A stretch of 19,319 nucleotides of DNA from Corynebacterium sp. (GTDB taxonomy: Bacteria > Actinomycetota > Actinomycetes > Mycobacteriales > Mycobacteriaceae), in the NCBI RefSeq assembly GCF_030826625.1, contig NZ_JAPJNQ010000046.1:1-19319 (forward strand), read 5' to 3'. The translations under genes were made by a program, and so were the position numbers. Shown here piece by piece: positions 1 to 6,988 of the stretch. The notes under the pieces are model-generated. The model saw only the letters and a list, made by a program, of their open reading frames with translations, was not told where the DNA came from and did not search any database. Position 1 is the stretch's first letter; each line of letters starts with the position of its first letter.

Positions 1-320
1 GAGTCGGCGGGAATCTGTTCTACTCGAATCCCGGCGCCGTGGTTGCGCGCCAGGGTGGCAACAGGTGCGCTTCCAGCGGCGATATCGTCGGCAGCAGTCC
101 GGTCTGCCTCGGAGGCATTCGCCGCAAAGAAAACTACCACGCGGGGCTGGCGTACCGGCTCAGCGGGGACTTTTGCTTGGCACGCGGCCATGAATGCAGC
201 TGCATCGGTCAATCGTCCGAAGCTGCGGCCACGTTCAGTGGATGACATCGTGGCGTAGACAGCGGCTGCTGCCTCGTCATCAATGTCCGCGGCGGGAACA
301 ACGGTGAAATCGTGCGACAT
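1..320 (-). CDS. CobT-like phosphoribosyltransferase homologue, N-terminal part (3' end outside window)
   Basis: Reading leftwards from ATG 318-320 there is an open frame of 106 codons that runs off the window edge. A GAGG about ten bases upstream serves as ribosome binding site. The segment GRLTDAAAFMAACQ, then RQPRVVVF, then an Ala/Gly-rich stretch leading to GAGIRVEQI, follows the N-terminal layout of nicotinate-nucleotide:dimethylbenzimidazole phosphoribosyltransferase (CobT), which makes alpha-ribazole phosphate for the lower ligand of cobalamin. Two hallmark motifs look lost. The usual KPPG(S/A)LGRLE has become ERGRSFGRL, and the DHG motif after the VVVF strand reads ANAS in a shortened segment. 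The catalytic C-terminal region is outside the window, so activity cannot be judged. In C. glutamicum cobU and cobT sit at this place; no cobU is seen between this gene and the DUF3043 gene. Confidence 0.55.
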   Translation of the reverse strand, partial: MSHDFTVVPAADIDDEAAAAVYATMSSTERGRSFGRLTDAAAFMAACQAKVPAEPVRQPRVVVFFAANASEADRTAADDIAAGSAPVATLARNHGAGIRVEQIPAD

Positions 321-353
321 CGGGGAGCAACCTCAAACTCTGTAAATTTTATG

Positions 354-398
354 CCGGCTGGCCGGCTTGGCAGAATGGCCTGCTGGCTGGATAGCCGG
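354..398. repeat. GC-rich inverted repeats between the CobT-like and DUF3043 genes
   Basis: Two GCCGGC copies (353-358, 361-366) and an outer pair CCGGCT (362-367) with AGCCGG (393-398) enclose an inner pair GCAG (370-373) with CTGC (380-383). On the minus strand, the direction of transcription here, the structure is followed by an A/T-rich run. It could be a weak terminator or attenuator after the DUF3043 gene, but the stem is interrupted and no clean T tract follows. Confidence 0.3.
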
Positions 399-409
399 AA
401 TGCGGCGAA

Positions 410-1111
410 TTAAACCTTAGCGCCGCGTTCCACCTTGGGTTTTGGTGTGCGCCATTTGCGCGGTTGGGTAGCACGGGAATAAGCGTAAAAGCCCAAACGG
501 AACCCGGCTTCGGTGGTATCTGGGAATTTATTGCGTACAGCGTTATTACAACGCTTGCCGAGGATGAATCCTTCAATCGCCAAAATCACGATGACAACCA
601 TGCCGATAAGCGAAATGATATTTGCGACATAGGGGTTAATGCCGCCGAGTAGGGTGGCACCGAGGATAATCAGCGCGATGAGCATCACCCAGTTGCTGAG
701 GAACGCGCGCGAGTCGACCCAATCGCGTGCATAGCGACGCTCTGGACCGATATCACGGGGTAACAAGTAGCGTTCGTCGCCTGCATCCATGCGCTCTTGT
801 TGAAGCTTGCGCTGACGCATATTTTCCTGGCGCTCTTCACGCTTATGCTCTTTCCATTCCTGCTTGGACATGGATTTCTTTAATTCTTTGCGACGTTGAC
901 GAGCTTGCGCTGGGGAAGCTCCGGCCGGGTCACGGCGCACTCCGCGTCGAATCTCTTGTTCTTTACGCGTTGGAGTGGGCTTATTCTTCTTCGGGGTGTA
1001 ACCCTTAGGTAATTCTTGCTCCGCAGACTGTGCCTGCTGAGCGTCGTCGACGGGGGACTCTGCGACCTCGCTGGAGTCATTATTCTGAGAATTTTGCCAC
1101 GGTAGTTTCAC
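410..1111 (-). CDS. DUF3043 family membrane protein
   Basis: This 233-residue protein starts at GTG 1109-1111. Its first 135 residues are soluble and very charged: an acidic, Gln-rich stretch (residues 12-34), a Lys/Arg-rich middle (about 40-110, probably helical and partly coiled) and the conserved block YLLPRDIGPERRYARDWVDSR (115-135, split here only by wording). Two membrane helices follow at about 139-157 and 162-184, and then a short basic tail. This is the layout of the actinobacterial DUF3043 family, whose function is not known. C. glutamicum has a putative membrane protein at this position and M. tuberculosis has Rv2203 nearby. It points away from the Fe-S protein gene, with 201 bases between the two starts, and may be cotranscribed with the CobT-like gene. 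Upstream spacing shows no strong Shine-Dalgarno. Confidence 0.8.
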   Translation of the reverse strand: MKLPWQNSQNNDSSEVAESPVDDAQQAQSAEQELPKGYTPKKNKPTPTRKEQEIRRGVRRDPAGASPAQARQRRKELKKSMSKQEWKEHKREERQENMRQRKLQQERMDAGDERYLLPRDIGPERRYARDWVDSRAFLSNWVMLIALIILGATLLGGINPYVANIISLIGMVVIVILAIEGFILGKRCNNAVRNKFPDTTEAGFRLGFYAYSRATQPRKWRTPKPKVERGAKV

Positions 1112-1312
1112 AACTTAACAGCGTACAACTTTCTGCGGTGCTAACAACAATAAACCTGCAACATTAATCTGGGAATATCTGCTGACGTATCAGCGTTATT
1201 GACATATGAGAAGAACTCAAAACCATTGCTAAGCGCTCCGCGGGGTTTCGACTCAGACAAAAGGCGAGTATCCTGGTTGCAAAAGACGCGTTCACCACGA
1301 AGGAGAACTATT

Positions 1313-1657
1313 ATGACCGCCCCAACTTCGTCGACTGGCGTAATTTTGACTGCTGCTGCAGCAGAAAAAGCTAAGTCCTTGCTGGAACAGGAGGGACGCA
1401 CGGACCTGGCCCTGCGCATCGCTGTGCAGCCAGGTGGCTGTGCAGGTCTGCGCTACCAGTTGTACTTCGATGATCGTGAACTCGATGGTGACAAGAGCGA
1501 TGAGGTTGGCGGCATCACCCTAGTCGTCGACAAGATGTCGGTGCCTTACCTGATGGGCGCGAAGATCGATTTCGCTGACACCATTGAGCAACAGGGCTTT
1601 ACCATCGATAATCCGAACGCCGGCGGCTCCTGCGCATGCGGTGATTCGTTCAACTAA
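1313..1657 (+). CDS. HesB/IscA/ErpA-type iron-sulfur cluster carrier
   Basis: The product has 114 residues. ATG 1313 is chosen over the upstream in-frame codons because AGGAGA (1301-1306) lies seven bases before it and because family members begin near the ILTAAAAEKAKSLL segment. The three cysteines of A-type carriers are present: Cys43 in PGGCAG, and Cys107 and Cys109 in GGSCACGDSF at the C-terminus. These proteins bind a [2Fe-2S] or [4Fe-4S] cluster in the cytoplasm and pass it to apo-enzymes. The orthologues are the HesB-like gene of C. glutamicum beside ltsA and Rv2204c of M. tuberculosis. Location next to the respiratory genes fits a role in supplying clusters such as that of the Rieske protein QcrA, but this is inference from position only. 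Confidence 0.9.
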   Translation: MTAPTSSTGVILTAAAAEKAKSLLEQEGRTDLALRIAVQPGGCAGLRYQLYFDDRELDGDKSDEVGGITLVVDKMSVPYLMGAKIDFADTIEQQGFTIDNPNAGGSCACGDSFN

Positions 1658-1675
1658 ACGCTTAAGCTAAGCAAG

Positions 1676-1714
1676 AACCCCTGAATCCCGGAAATCTCCG
1701 GGGCTCAGGGGTTT
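1676..1714. terminator. Bidirectional rho-independent terminator between the iscA-like gene and ltsA
   Basis: AACCCCTGA (1676-1684) pairs with TCAGGGGTT (1705-1713), and inside it CCCGGA (1687-1692) pairs with TCCGGG (1697-1702) around an AATC loop. A TTTAATT run follows on the plus strand. It lies between two converging genes, 18 bases after one stop and 38 after the other, so it can serve both. Confidence 0.85.
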
Positions 1715-1751
1715 AATTCTGCGCAGGCCACACCTGGCTGCGCAGATTCAC

Positions 1752-3674
1752 TTACAGGCGAACCGGGTAGTCACGCTGCTCGATATTCGGGTCGATGCGC
1801 TTTTCGACGAAAATTCCGTGCCAGACCATGAAGGCGAGCACCGTCCACAGTCGCCGTGAATGATCGGATTCGCCAGCCCGATGTTCTTTCAGCATTTCTA
1901 GTACTGCTTGTTTGTCGAAGATGTGATCGGTCTGCGAGGCCTTAATCTGTTCCTGTGCCCAGCCATGCAGCTCGTCGCCAGCGAGCCAGTGACGCATCGG
2001 AACCGGGAAGCCGAGCTTCTTGCGATGAAGCACGTGGGGAGGCACGATCTGCTCCATTGCTTTGCGCAACGCGTATTTCGTGGTGCCGTGGGCGATCTTC
2101 AGTTCGTGCGGGATGGTTTCCGCGACCCGGAACACTTCCTTATCCAAAAACGGCACGCGTAATTCGAGCGAGTTTGCCATGTTGATCTTGTCTGCTTTGA
2201 CTAAAATATCGCCGCGCATCCAAGTGAACAGATCGAGATGCTGCATCCGGGCAACCGGATCCATGTTTTGCGATTGCGCGTAAATATCCTTGGTGACATC
2301 GCGGTGATCCCAATCTTTGCGGGCCCACGGGATCACGCGTTGCATCTGCGCGAAGTTGAACGACCTTGCGTTGCCGTAGTAGCGCTCTTCCATGGTCATC
2401 GAACCGCGTTCGAGCAGCGACTTACCTTTCATGCCCTCTGGCAATACACGGGATAAGACACCCAAGCCACGGCGAAGCCCTCCGGGAATTTTCTCGAATG
2501 GCGCGAGAGACAGCGGTTCTTTATAGATCGTGTAGCCGCCGAATAATTCGTCGGCACCTTCACCGGAGAGCACCACTTTGACGTGCTTGCGTGCTTCGGC
2601 TGCGACAAAATGCAGTGGAACCAGAGATGGGTCAGCGACCGGATCGTCCAGGTACCACATGATTTTCGGAATTGCGTCCGCATATTCTTCTGGGCTGACC
2701 ACTTTCACGATGTGTTCGGCGTCAATGGCCTCGGCCGATTCCGCGGCGACATCGACTTCCGAATAACCCTCGCGTTCAAAACCGGTGGTAAACGTCAGCA
2801 GGTTCGGGTTATGACGCTTTGCCAAAGCCGCGATCGCGGTGGAATCGATACCGCCAGACAGGAATGAGCCAACCGTGACGTCGGCGCGCATGTGCTTTTC
2901 GACGGAATCTTCCAGGGCATGGGCGATGCGATCGAAAAGCTGTTGTTCTTGGCCCGCTGGCACGGCTTTCGTGCGGAAGCGTGGCCGGAAATAACGCTCG
3001 TCTTTGAGTTCGCCGCCGGGGCTAAGGGTTGCAGTGCACCCGGATTCCAGGCGCCGGATATTCTTGTGCAACGATTCCGGTTCCGGAACGTATTGTAGAT
3101 CGACGTAGTGCTCGATGGCACGGCGGTCAAGATCTAAGCCTAGACCGATGGCGTCGGAAAGCTCCAGGATAGACTTTTTCTCGGAGGCGAAAACAGTGCC
3201 CGCGGGGGTAGTCGCGTAATACAACGGCTTGATTCCGAACTGATCGCGGGCGACGAACATTTGCTGGCTGTGCGTATCCCAGATGGCGATAGCGAACATT
3301 CCGCGCAAGTGCTCGACGACGGCGGGGCCCCAATGGTGAAAACCGACCACGATCGGTTCTCCGTCGCCCGAAGTATTGAAGGTATAACCAGCTTCCTGTA
3401 ATTCCGCACGCAGTTCGACGTAGTTGTAGATTTCGCCATTGAAGGTCATGGCGTAGCGTTGAGGATCGCTCTCTGGGCCCCAGCGCAACGGTTGGTGGGA
3501 GTGCTCAAGATCGATAATCGACAAGCGATTGAAACCGAAGACCGCGTCGTTGTCGTTCCAGGTTCCTGCGGCATCAGGACCGCGGTGCCGCATACAAGGA
3601 AGCGCGGCTTCCATTGCCGTGACATAGGAAGCGGCATCGCCGCGGGCGCTCAACATAGCGAGAAGTCCGCACAT
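1752..3674 (-). CDS. ltsA: LtsA, asparagine-synthetase-like glutamine amidotransferase (meso-DAP amidation)
   Basis: The protein has 640 residues, the length of C. glutamicum LtsA. ATG 3672-3674 is chosen because it places the catalytic cysteine at position 2 (MCGLLA) and follows a GGAGGAG site; an upstream in-frame start would bury that cysteine. The N-terminal class II glutaminase domain (about 2-220) shows FNR (48-50), NGE (79-81) and GDGE (103-106). The synthetase domain follows, with the pyrophosphate loop SGGIDS (273-278) and SGEGADELFGG (370-380). The family is annotated as glutamine-hydrolysing asparagine synthetase AsnB, but in C. glutamicum LtsA was shown to amidate the diaminopimelate side chain of peptidoglycan precursors, and its mutants are lysozyme sensitive. 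All catalytic motifs look intact. The gene is divergent from ctaC and stands alone. Confidence 0.93.
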   Translation of the reverse strand: MCGLLAMLSARGDAASYVTAMEAALPCMRHRGPDAAGTWNDNDAVFGFNRLSIIDLEHSHQPLRWGPESDPQRYAMTFNGEIYNYVELRAELQEAGYTFNTSGDGEPIVVGFHHWGPAVVEHLRGMFAIAIWDTHSQQMFVARDQFGIKPLYYATTPAGTVFASEKKSILELSDAIGLGLDLDRRAIEHYVDLQYVPEPESLHKNIRRLESGCTATLSPGGELKDERYFRPRFRTKAVPAGQEQQLFDRIAHALEDSVEKHMRADVTVGSFLSGGIDSTAIAALAKRHNPNLLTFTTGFEREGYSEVDVAAESAEAIDAEHIVKVVSPEEYADAIPKIMWYLDDPVADPSLVPLHFVAAEARKHVKVVLSGEGADELFGGYTIYKEPLSLAPFEKIPGGLRRGLGVLSRVLPEGMKGKSLLERGSMTMEERYYGNARSFNFAQMQRVIPWARKDWDHRDVTKDIYAQSQNMDPVARMQHLDLFTWMRGDILVKADKINMANSLELRVPFLDKEVFRVAETIPHELKIAHGTTKYALRKAMEQIVPPHVLHRKKLGFPVPMRHWLAGDELHGWAQEQIKASQTDHIFDKQAVLEMLKEHRAGESDHSRRLWTVLAFMVWHGIFVEKRIDPNIEQRDYPVRL

Positions 3675-3728
3675 TGAATAAATCTCCTCCAGATGATTAA
3701 TTGTCAGCACCACTTTACGGGCCCTGGC

Positions 3729-3734
3729 ATGGTA
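3729..3734 (-). promoter_or_regulatory. Candidate -10 element for ltsA
   Basis: On the minus strand the hexamer reads TACCAT, a fair match to the corynebacterial TANAAT. It would start transcription near 3722 and give a leader of about 47 bases that contains the GGAGGAG site. The best -35 is a poor TTCAAT 18 bases upstream, so the call is weak. Confidence 0.3.
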
Positions 3735-3968
3735 GCGGTAATTTTCGAACAGATTGAATCTCTAGAACCTTGGTACACCGACGACCGTCGTGGAGGGGAG
3801 TCGGCGACTGACGACGTCGGGCGGACGATTCGAGAATGCCGGAATTGGCTGTGACAAAGCGCGTCTCACTCGAATGGGGGAGTGCGTGTTGTTTAGGCAG
3901 TGAAGCCGTATAGGCTTATCCGATCACCTCAAAGGGAGTGAAACTTTAGGATGATATGGCGATGGATA

Positions 3969-3985
3969 GTTGTGAGCTGCACAAC
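3969..3985. repeat. Inverted repeat GTTGTG-N5-CACAAC upstream of ctaC
   Basis: Six-base arms (3969-3974 and 3980-3985) flank AGCTG. It looks like a dimeric-regulator operator. The arms resemble those of CRP/GlxR sites, but the spacing (N5 between TGTG-type arms rather than N8) does not fit that family. It lies about 215 bases before the probable ctaC start of transcription. Confidence 0.35.
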
Positions 3986-4188
3986 ACTTAAGAATCAAGC
4001 TCTATACAGTGGTGGCGTAGAGGGGCAGTAAAACGATAGTAATAGGTGCTCATGTGCAGGATATAAACCAAAAAACATGGTGGGGGAAAATGAGGAGGCG
4101 CAGGGTGGTGACGCAAACTGGAAATATGTTCACGCAAAGCTGAAAAGACGATGACTCATTTGAGTTATGCTTCTTGAATAGGAATGCT

Positions 4189-4194
4189 TATAAA
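4189..4194 (+). promoter_or_regulatory. Probable -10 element for ctaC-ctaF
   Basis: TATAAA, followed by T, matches the corynebacterial -10 hexamer well. Transcription would begin near 4201 and leave a leader of about 34 bases with AAAGG (4219-4223) before GTG 4235. No good -35 hexamer is seen 16-18 bases upstream, which is common in this genus. Confidence 0.5.
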
Positions 4195-4234
4195 TGTAGG
4201 CAGTCAATTGTGTGCAAAGAAAGGCAGAACACAC

Positions 4235-5326
4235 GTGGGACAGCGTAATCAACGCAGCTTGAGCCGGAAATTAGGCCTTGGTGGCGTCTTAGGTTTCGCA
4301 ACGGTCGGTTTGGCCGCTTGCGAAGTTGATCCGCCAGCTGCGGCTTCGAAATTCCTGCACATGGGTTGGCCAGAGGGTATCACCCCCGAAGCTAATGCCA
4401 TGTTTAATTTCTGGATCTGGATCTGGATCCTCGCCTGGTTTATCGGCATCATTATGTGGGCACTGTTCTTGGTGGCCATTTTCCGCTGGAGCGCAAAGCG
4501 TGCCAAGAAGAACGGCCGTGGTGAATTCCCACGTCAGCTGCAGTACAACGTACCTGTCGAGCTGGTGCTAACGATTATTCCGGTCGTTATTGTGATGGCC
4601 CTGTTCTTCTTTACCGTGCAGGTACAGCAGAAAGTTGTCGCCAACGATAAAGATCCAGAGGTTGCGGTTGATGTCACCGCATTCCAGTGGAACTGGAAGT
4701 TCGGTTATGCCGAGGTTGGTGGTAACTTCACCCCAGATGGACAGGATTATGACGGTGAAGATGAAGAGCGCACCGCTATTGCTGAGCAGTCCAAGCACGA
4801 TCCAGAAGAATTGGATAACGCAAACCCAATTCACGGTCGCTCCGTGGGTGACAACTCTTACCTGAACTACAACGAGATTGAAACGCTGGGTACTACGGAC
4901 GAAATCCCGGTATTGGTTCTGCCTACCAACACCGCAATCGAATTCCGTCTTGCATCTGGTGACGTATCCCACGGCTTCTGGGTTCCGGAGTTCTTGTTCA
5001 AGCGCGACGTATATTCAAACCCTGAAAACAATCAGCAGGAACGTGCATTCCAAATTGAGGAAATTCAGGAAGAGGGCGCTTTTGTTGGACGCTGTACTGA
5101 AATGTGCGGCACCTACCACGCGATGATGAACTTTGAGATCCGTGCAGTTTCGCCAGAAGCATTCGCTGACTACATGGCTTTCCGTATCGCAAACCCTGAT
5201 GCTCCGAACTCGGAAGCATTGGCTGCGATCGGCGAAGCTCCTTACGCGACCTCGACCAAGCCATTCAATTCCGCTCGTGAAACCGCCGACGGCGATAACG
5301 TAGTGGACCCTAACACCGCTCTGTAA
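4235..5326 (+). CDS. ctaC: Cytochrome c oxidase subunit II (aa3-type), lipoprotein
   Basis: The product has 363 residues and carries the CuA centre that takes electrons from the diheme cytochrome QcrC. GTG 4235 is chosen because AAAGG lies 11 bases upstream and because the protein then begins with a basic stretch and a lipoprotein signal ending in LAAC, with Cys29 as the lipidated residue. Two membrane helices follow (about 57-83 and 108-130). The CuA ligands are all present: His246, Cys287, Glu289 carbonyl, Cys291, His295 and Met298, in CTEMCGTYHAMM. An acidic insertion at about 165-220 (rich in Asp and Glu) is typical of actinobacterial CtaC and sits near the cytochrome c docking face. ctaF follows after 20 bases. 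The catalytic subunit CtaD is not in the window. Confidence 0.95.
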   Translation: MGQRNQRSLSRKLGLGGVLGFATVGLAACEVDPPAAASKFLHMGWPEGITPEANAMFNFWIWIWILAWFIGIIMWALFLVAIFRWSAKRAKKNGRGEFPRQLQYNVPVELVLTIIPVVIVMALFFFTVQVQQKVVANDKDPEVAVDVTAFQWNWKFGYAEVGGNFTPDGQDYDGEDEERTAIAEQSKHDPEELDNANPIHGRSVGDNSYLNYNEIETLGTTDEIPVLVLPTNTAIEFRLASGDVSHGFWVPEFLFKRDVYSNPENNQQERAFQIEEIQEEGAFVGRCTEMCGTYHAMMNFEIRAVSPEAFADYMAFRIANPDAPNSEALAAIGEAPYATSTKPFNSARETADGDNVVDPNTAL

Positions 5327-5346
5327 AGCCAAAGGAGAACACAGAC

Positions 5347-5778
5347 ATGCGCGCTAGTGCGAAACTGTTTTACGCAATCGCCATCTTCCTCGGCATCTCG
5401 GGAGTGGTCTATGTCTTCGGTACCGTATGGATCGAAGATGACGCTTGGAAGCATAGCTACGACTGGGCTGGTGGCCTTCCGCTGATCCTGGCATCACTGA
5501 TGGCAATCATGCTGGGCGTGTACTTGCACCTTACGGAATCCCGTGCTGACGTACTGCCTGAAGATTGGGAGGAAGCTGAAATCGCAGACTCTGCTGGAGT
5601 TCTTGGCTTCTTCTCCCCGGGCTCCATGTGGCCATTCTGGATGTCTATTGCAATCTTCGTCTTTGGTCTTGGCGTCATCTTCCTGTACTACTGGCTGATT
5701 CTCGTCGGCGGAATCATGCTCATTTGGGCATGTACCATGCTGAGCTTGCAATACGGCTTGCCAAAAGAAAAGCACTAA
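5347..5778 (+). CDS. ctaF: Cytochrome c oxidase subunit IV, actinobacterial type
   Basis: This 143-residue integral membrane protein starts at ATG 5347, with AAAGGAG ending about ten bases upstream. Four hydrophobic helices are visible at about 5-27, 43-62, 93-114 and 115-137. The loop after the second helix contains the acidic block LPEDWEEAEIAD, and the FFSPGSMWPFW segment before the third helix is characteristic of the actinobacterial subunit IV. It is a small structural subunit of the aa3 oxidase and has no cofactor. It lies 20 bases after ctaC, in the same operon, and a strong terminator follows 16 bases after its stop. Confidence 0.93.
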   Translation: MRASAKLFYAIAIFLGISGVVYVFGTVWIEDDAWKHSYDWAGGLPLILASLMAIMLGVYLHLTESRADVLPEDWEEAEIADSAGVLGFFSPGSMWPFWMSIAIFVFGLGVIFLYYWLILVGGIMLIWACTMLSLQYGLPKEKH

Positions 5779-5794
5779 AATCAGTTGTTGATTG

Positions 5795-5839
5795 AAATCC
5801 CCTGGGCTTCCATTAATGTGGAAGACCAGGGGATTTCGT
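5795..5839 (+). terminator. Rho-independent terminator after ctaF
   Basis: AAATCCCCTGG (5795-5805) pairs with CCAGGGGATTT (5826-5836). Inside, CTTCCA (5807-5812) pairs with TGGAAG (5819-5824) around a six-base loop. The long stem with its A and T tails closes the ctaCF operon and separates it from ctaE-qcrCAB. Confidence 0.9.
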
Positions 5840-6022
5840 ATTAGCAAAGTCTGTTTTAGAAGAAGCTTCTATAGGCGAAACGCTCGCAGGCGGGATGAAC
5901 CCTGGAATAAAGTCATGTGACGAAAAAATCTGCTAGTTCCATGCTTTTTGATCATGCGTAAGATGGCGCAATTTTAGGGGCATACTAAAGTTGTAAAGCG
6001 GTCAGAACCCAATGATTTTCGG

Positions 6023-6038
6023 TGTGAGTTGAGACACA
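6023..6038. promoter_or_regulatory. Candidate GlxR (CRP-type) binding site upstream of ctaE
   Basis: The 16-mer TGTGAGTTGAGACACA matches the GlxR pattern TGTGA-N6-TCACA in nine of ten defined positions, the only mismatch being A for T at the start of the right arm. GlxR is the cAMP-responsive global regulator of Corynebacterium and is known to act on many carbon and respiratory genes. Whether it represses or activates here cannot be told without the start of transcription. Confidence 0.5.
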
Positions 6039-6135
6039 AACGCACTGATAGAGGGAAGTCTAATACCCCCGATTTGAGTAATTGCACGCGTTGCGAACTA
6101 ATTTGCCGAACAATGCGATCCTGTTTTTATCTATG

Positions 6136-6165
6136 TTGACCTGCTGATTGAGTTAGTCGTAAAAC
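6136..6165 (+). promoter_or_regulatory. Candidate promoter for ctaE-qcrCAB
   Basis: TTGACC (6136-6141) and TAAAAC (6160-6165) are separated by 18 bases. The -35 is good and the -10 moderate. The leader would then be about 130 bases. Other A/T-rich hexamers lie nearby, so the choice is tentative. Confidence 0.35.
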
Positions 6166-6300
6166 AATCCAAAAAGTTCCCGAAAATTCTTCGATATTTT
6201 AGTTACCCCCGTTTGGTGGACGTCAAGAATAGGGCCTCAACGTGACCTGGGAAAAGGGTTAAGAAACAAGATGAAATTAAAGAGGGGAAGGGGCATACTA

Positions 6301-6921
6301 ATGAACGTGACGAGCGCAGTAACTAACCCAGGAATGACAGCACCACAGCGTGTCGTGTCGCTGAACCGCCCAAATATGGTCAGCGTCGGCACGATTGTGT
6401 TCCTGTCTCAAGAATTGATGTTCTTTGCCGGACTGTTCGCGATGTGGTTCACATCGCGCGCTAACGGACAGGCAGGGGACTGGAGTGAGCAGACCGAGCA
6501 CCTCAATGTGGTCTACGGTTTGATCATTACGGCCATCCTGATTACGTCGTCGGTTACATCTCAGTTCGGTGTATTCGCGGCCGAAAAAGGTGACGTATTT
6601 AAGCTTCGGCTTTGGTACTCAGTCACCATCGCCCTGGGCGTTGTGTTCTTGGGCATGGTCGCTTTCGAGTACTACGAGATGATTCACCATGGCGTAACCA
6701 TTCAGGCAAGTGTCTTCGGTTCGGTGTTCTATATCATCACCGGATTCCACATGCTGCACGTTACGGCAGGCCTGATTGCATTTGGTGTCGTCTTGGCCAG
6801 GATCTGGAAGTCGAAATTCACCCCAGCCCAGGCAACTGCAGCGATGGCCGTGTCTTATTACTGGCACTTCGTTGACGTCATCTGGATTGGCGTTTTCATC
6901 GTTATTTATCTCGTTCAGTAG
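6301..6921 (+). CDS. ctaE: Cytochrome c oxidase subunit III
   Basis: The protein has 206 residues if it starts at ATG 6301, which lies seven bases after AAGGGG (6288-6293). An upstream in-frame ATG at 6271 would put that ribosome binding site inside the gene. GTG 6307 is a further possibility and would match the C. glutamicum start MTSAV more closely. Five membrane helices are visible (about 27-50, 69-92, 104-123, 137-166, 180-204), the usual number for the short bacterial subunit III. Family signatures include LSQELMFFAGLFAMWF, GFHMLHVTAGL (about 148-158) and SYYWHFVDVIWIG near the C-terminus. Subunit III stabilises the proton-pumping activity of the oxidase. The gene heads the ctaE-qcrCAB operon, so oxidase and bc1 subunits are made together. 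Confidence 0.95.
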   Translation: MNVTSAVTNPGMTAPQRVVSLNRPNMVSVGTIVFLSQELMFFAGLFAMWFTSRANGQAGDWSEQTEHLNVVYGLIITAILITSSVTSQFGVFAAEKGDVFKLRLWYSVTIALGVVFLGMVAFEYYEMIHHGVTIQASVFGSVFYIITGFHMLHVTAGLIAFGVVLARIWKSKFTPAQATAAMAVSYYWHFVDVIWIGVFIVIYLVQ

Positions 6922-6988
6922 GCCGTAGCTCGCCGTAACACGGTCTACAGCCCTTCACTTTCCGTTCACGACAAATTTAAGGGAAATG

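Larger units (their letters stand above)
3675..4234. other. 560-base divergent spacer between ltsA and ctaC
   Basis: No convincing gene is seen. Contents from left to right: the ltsA ribosome binding site and a weak promoter near 3729, a GC-rich patch of inverted repeats at 3778-3820, an inverted repeat at 3969-3985, and an A/T-rich stretch with a probable ctaC -10 element at 4189-4194. A 26-codon frame at 3951-4031 has an AGG directly before its ATG but no other support. Confidence 0.6.
5837..6300. other. Leader region upstream of ctaE-qcrCAB
   Basis: About 460 bases without a convincing gene. It holds a GlxR-like site (6023-6038), a possible promoter (6136-6165), two copies of a 13-base repeat (5976-5988 and 6289-6301), and the ctaE ribosome binding site. 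The A/T content is clearly higher than in the flanking genes, as expected of a promoter region. Confidence 0.6.

Noticed and set aside
3692..3706. On the minus strand TGACAATTAATCATC is identical to the -35 region of the E. coli trp/tac promoter.
   Set aside because: It is only about 18-32 bases from the ltsA start codon, overlaps the approach to the ribosome binding site, and leaves no room for a -10 element. It is taken as coincidence.
3951..4031. A 26-codon frame in the ltsA-ctaC spacer, considered as a leader peptide of ctaC.
   Set aside because: The only Shine-Dalgarno-like bases touch the ATG, it lies far from ctaC, the candidate ctaC promoter is downstream of it, and no pattern of regulatory codons is seen.
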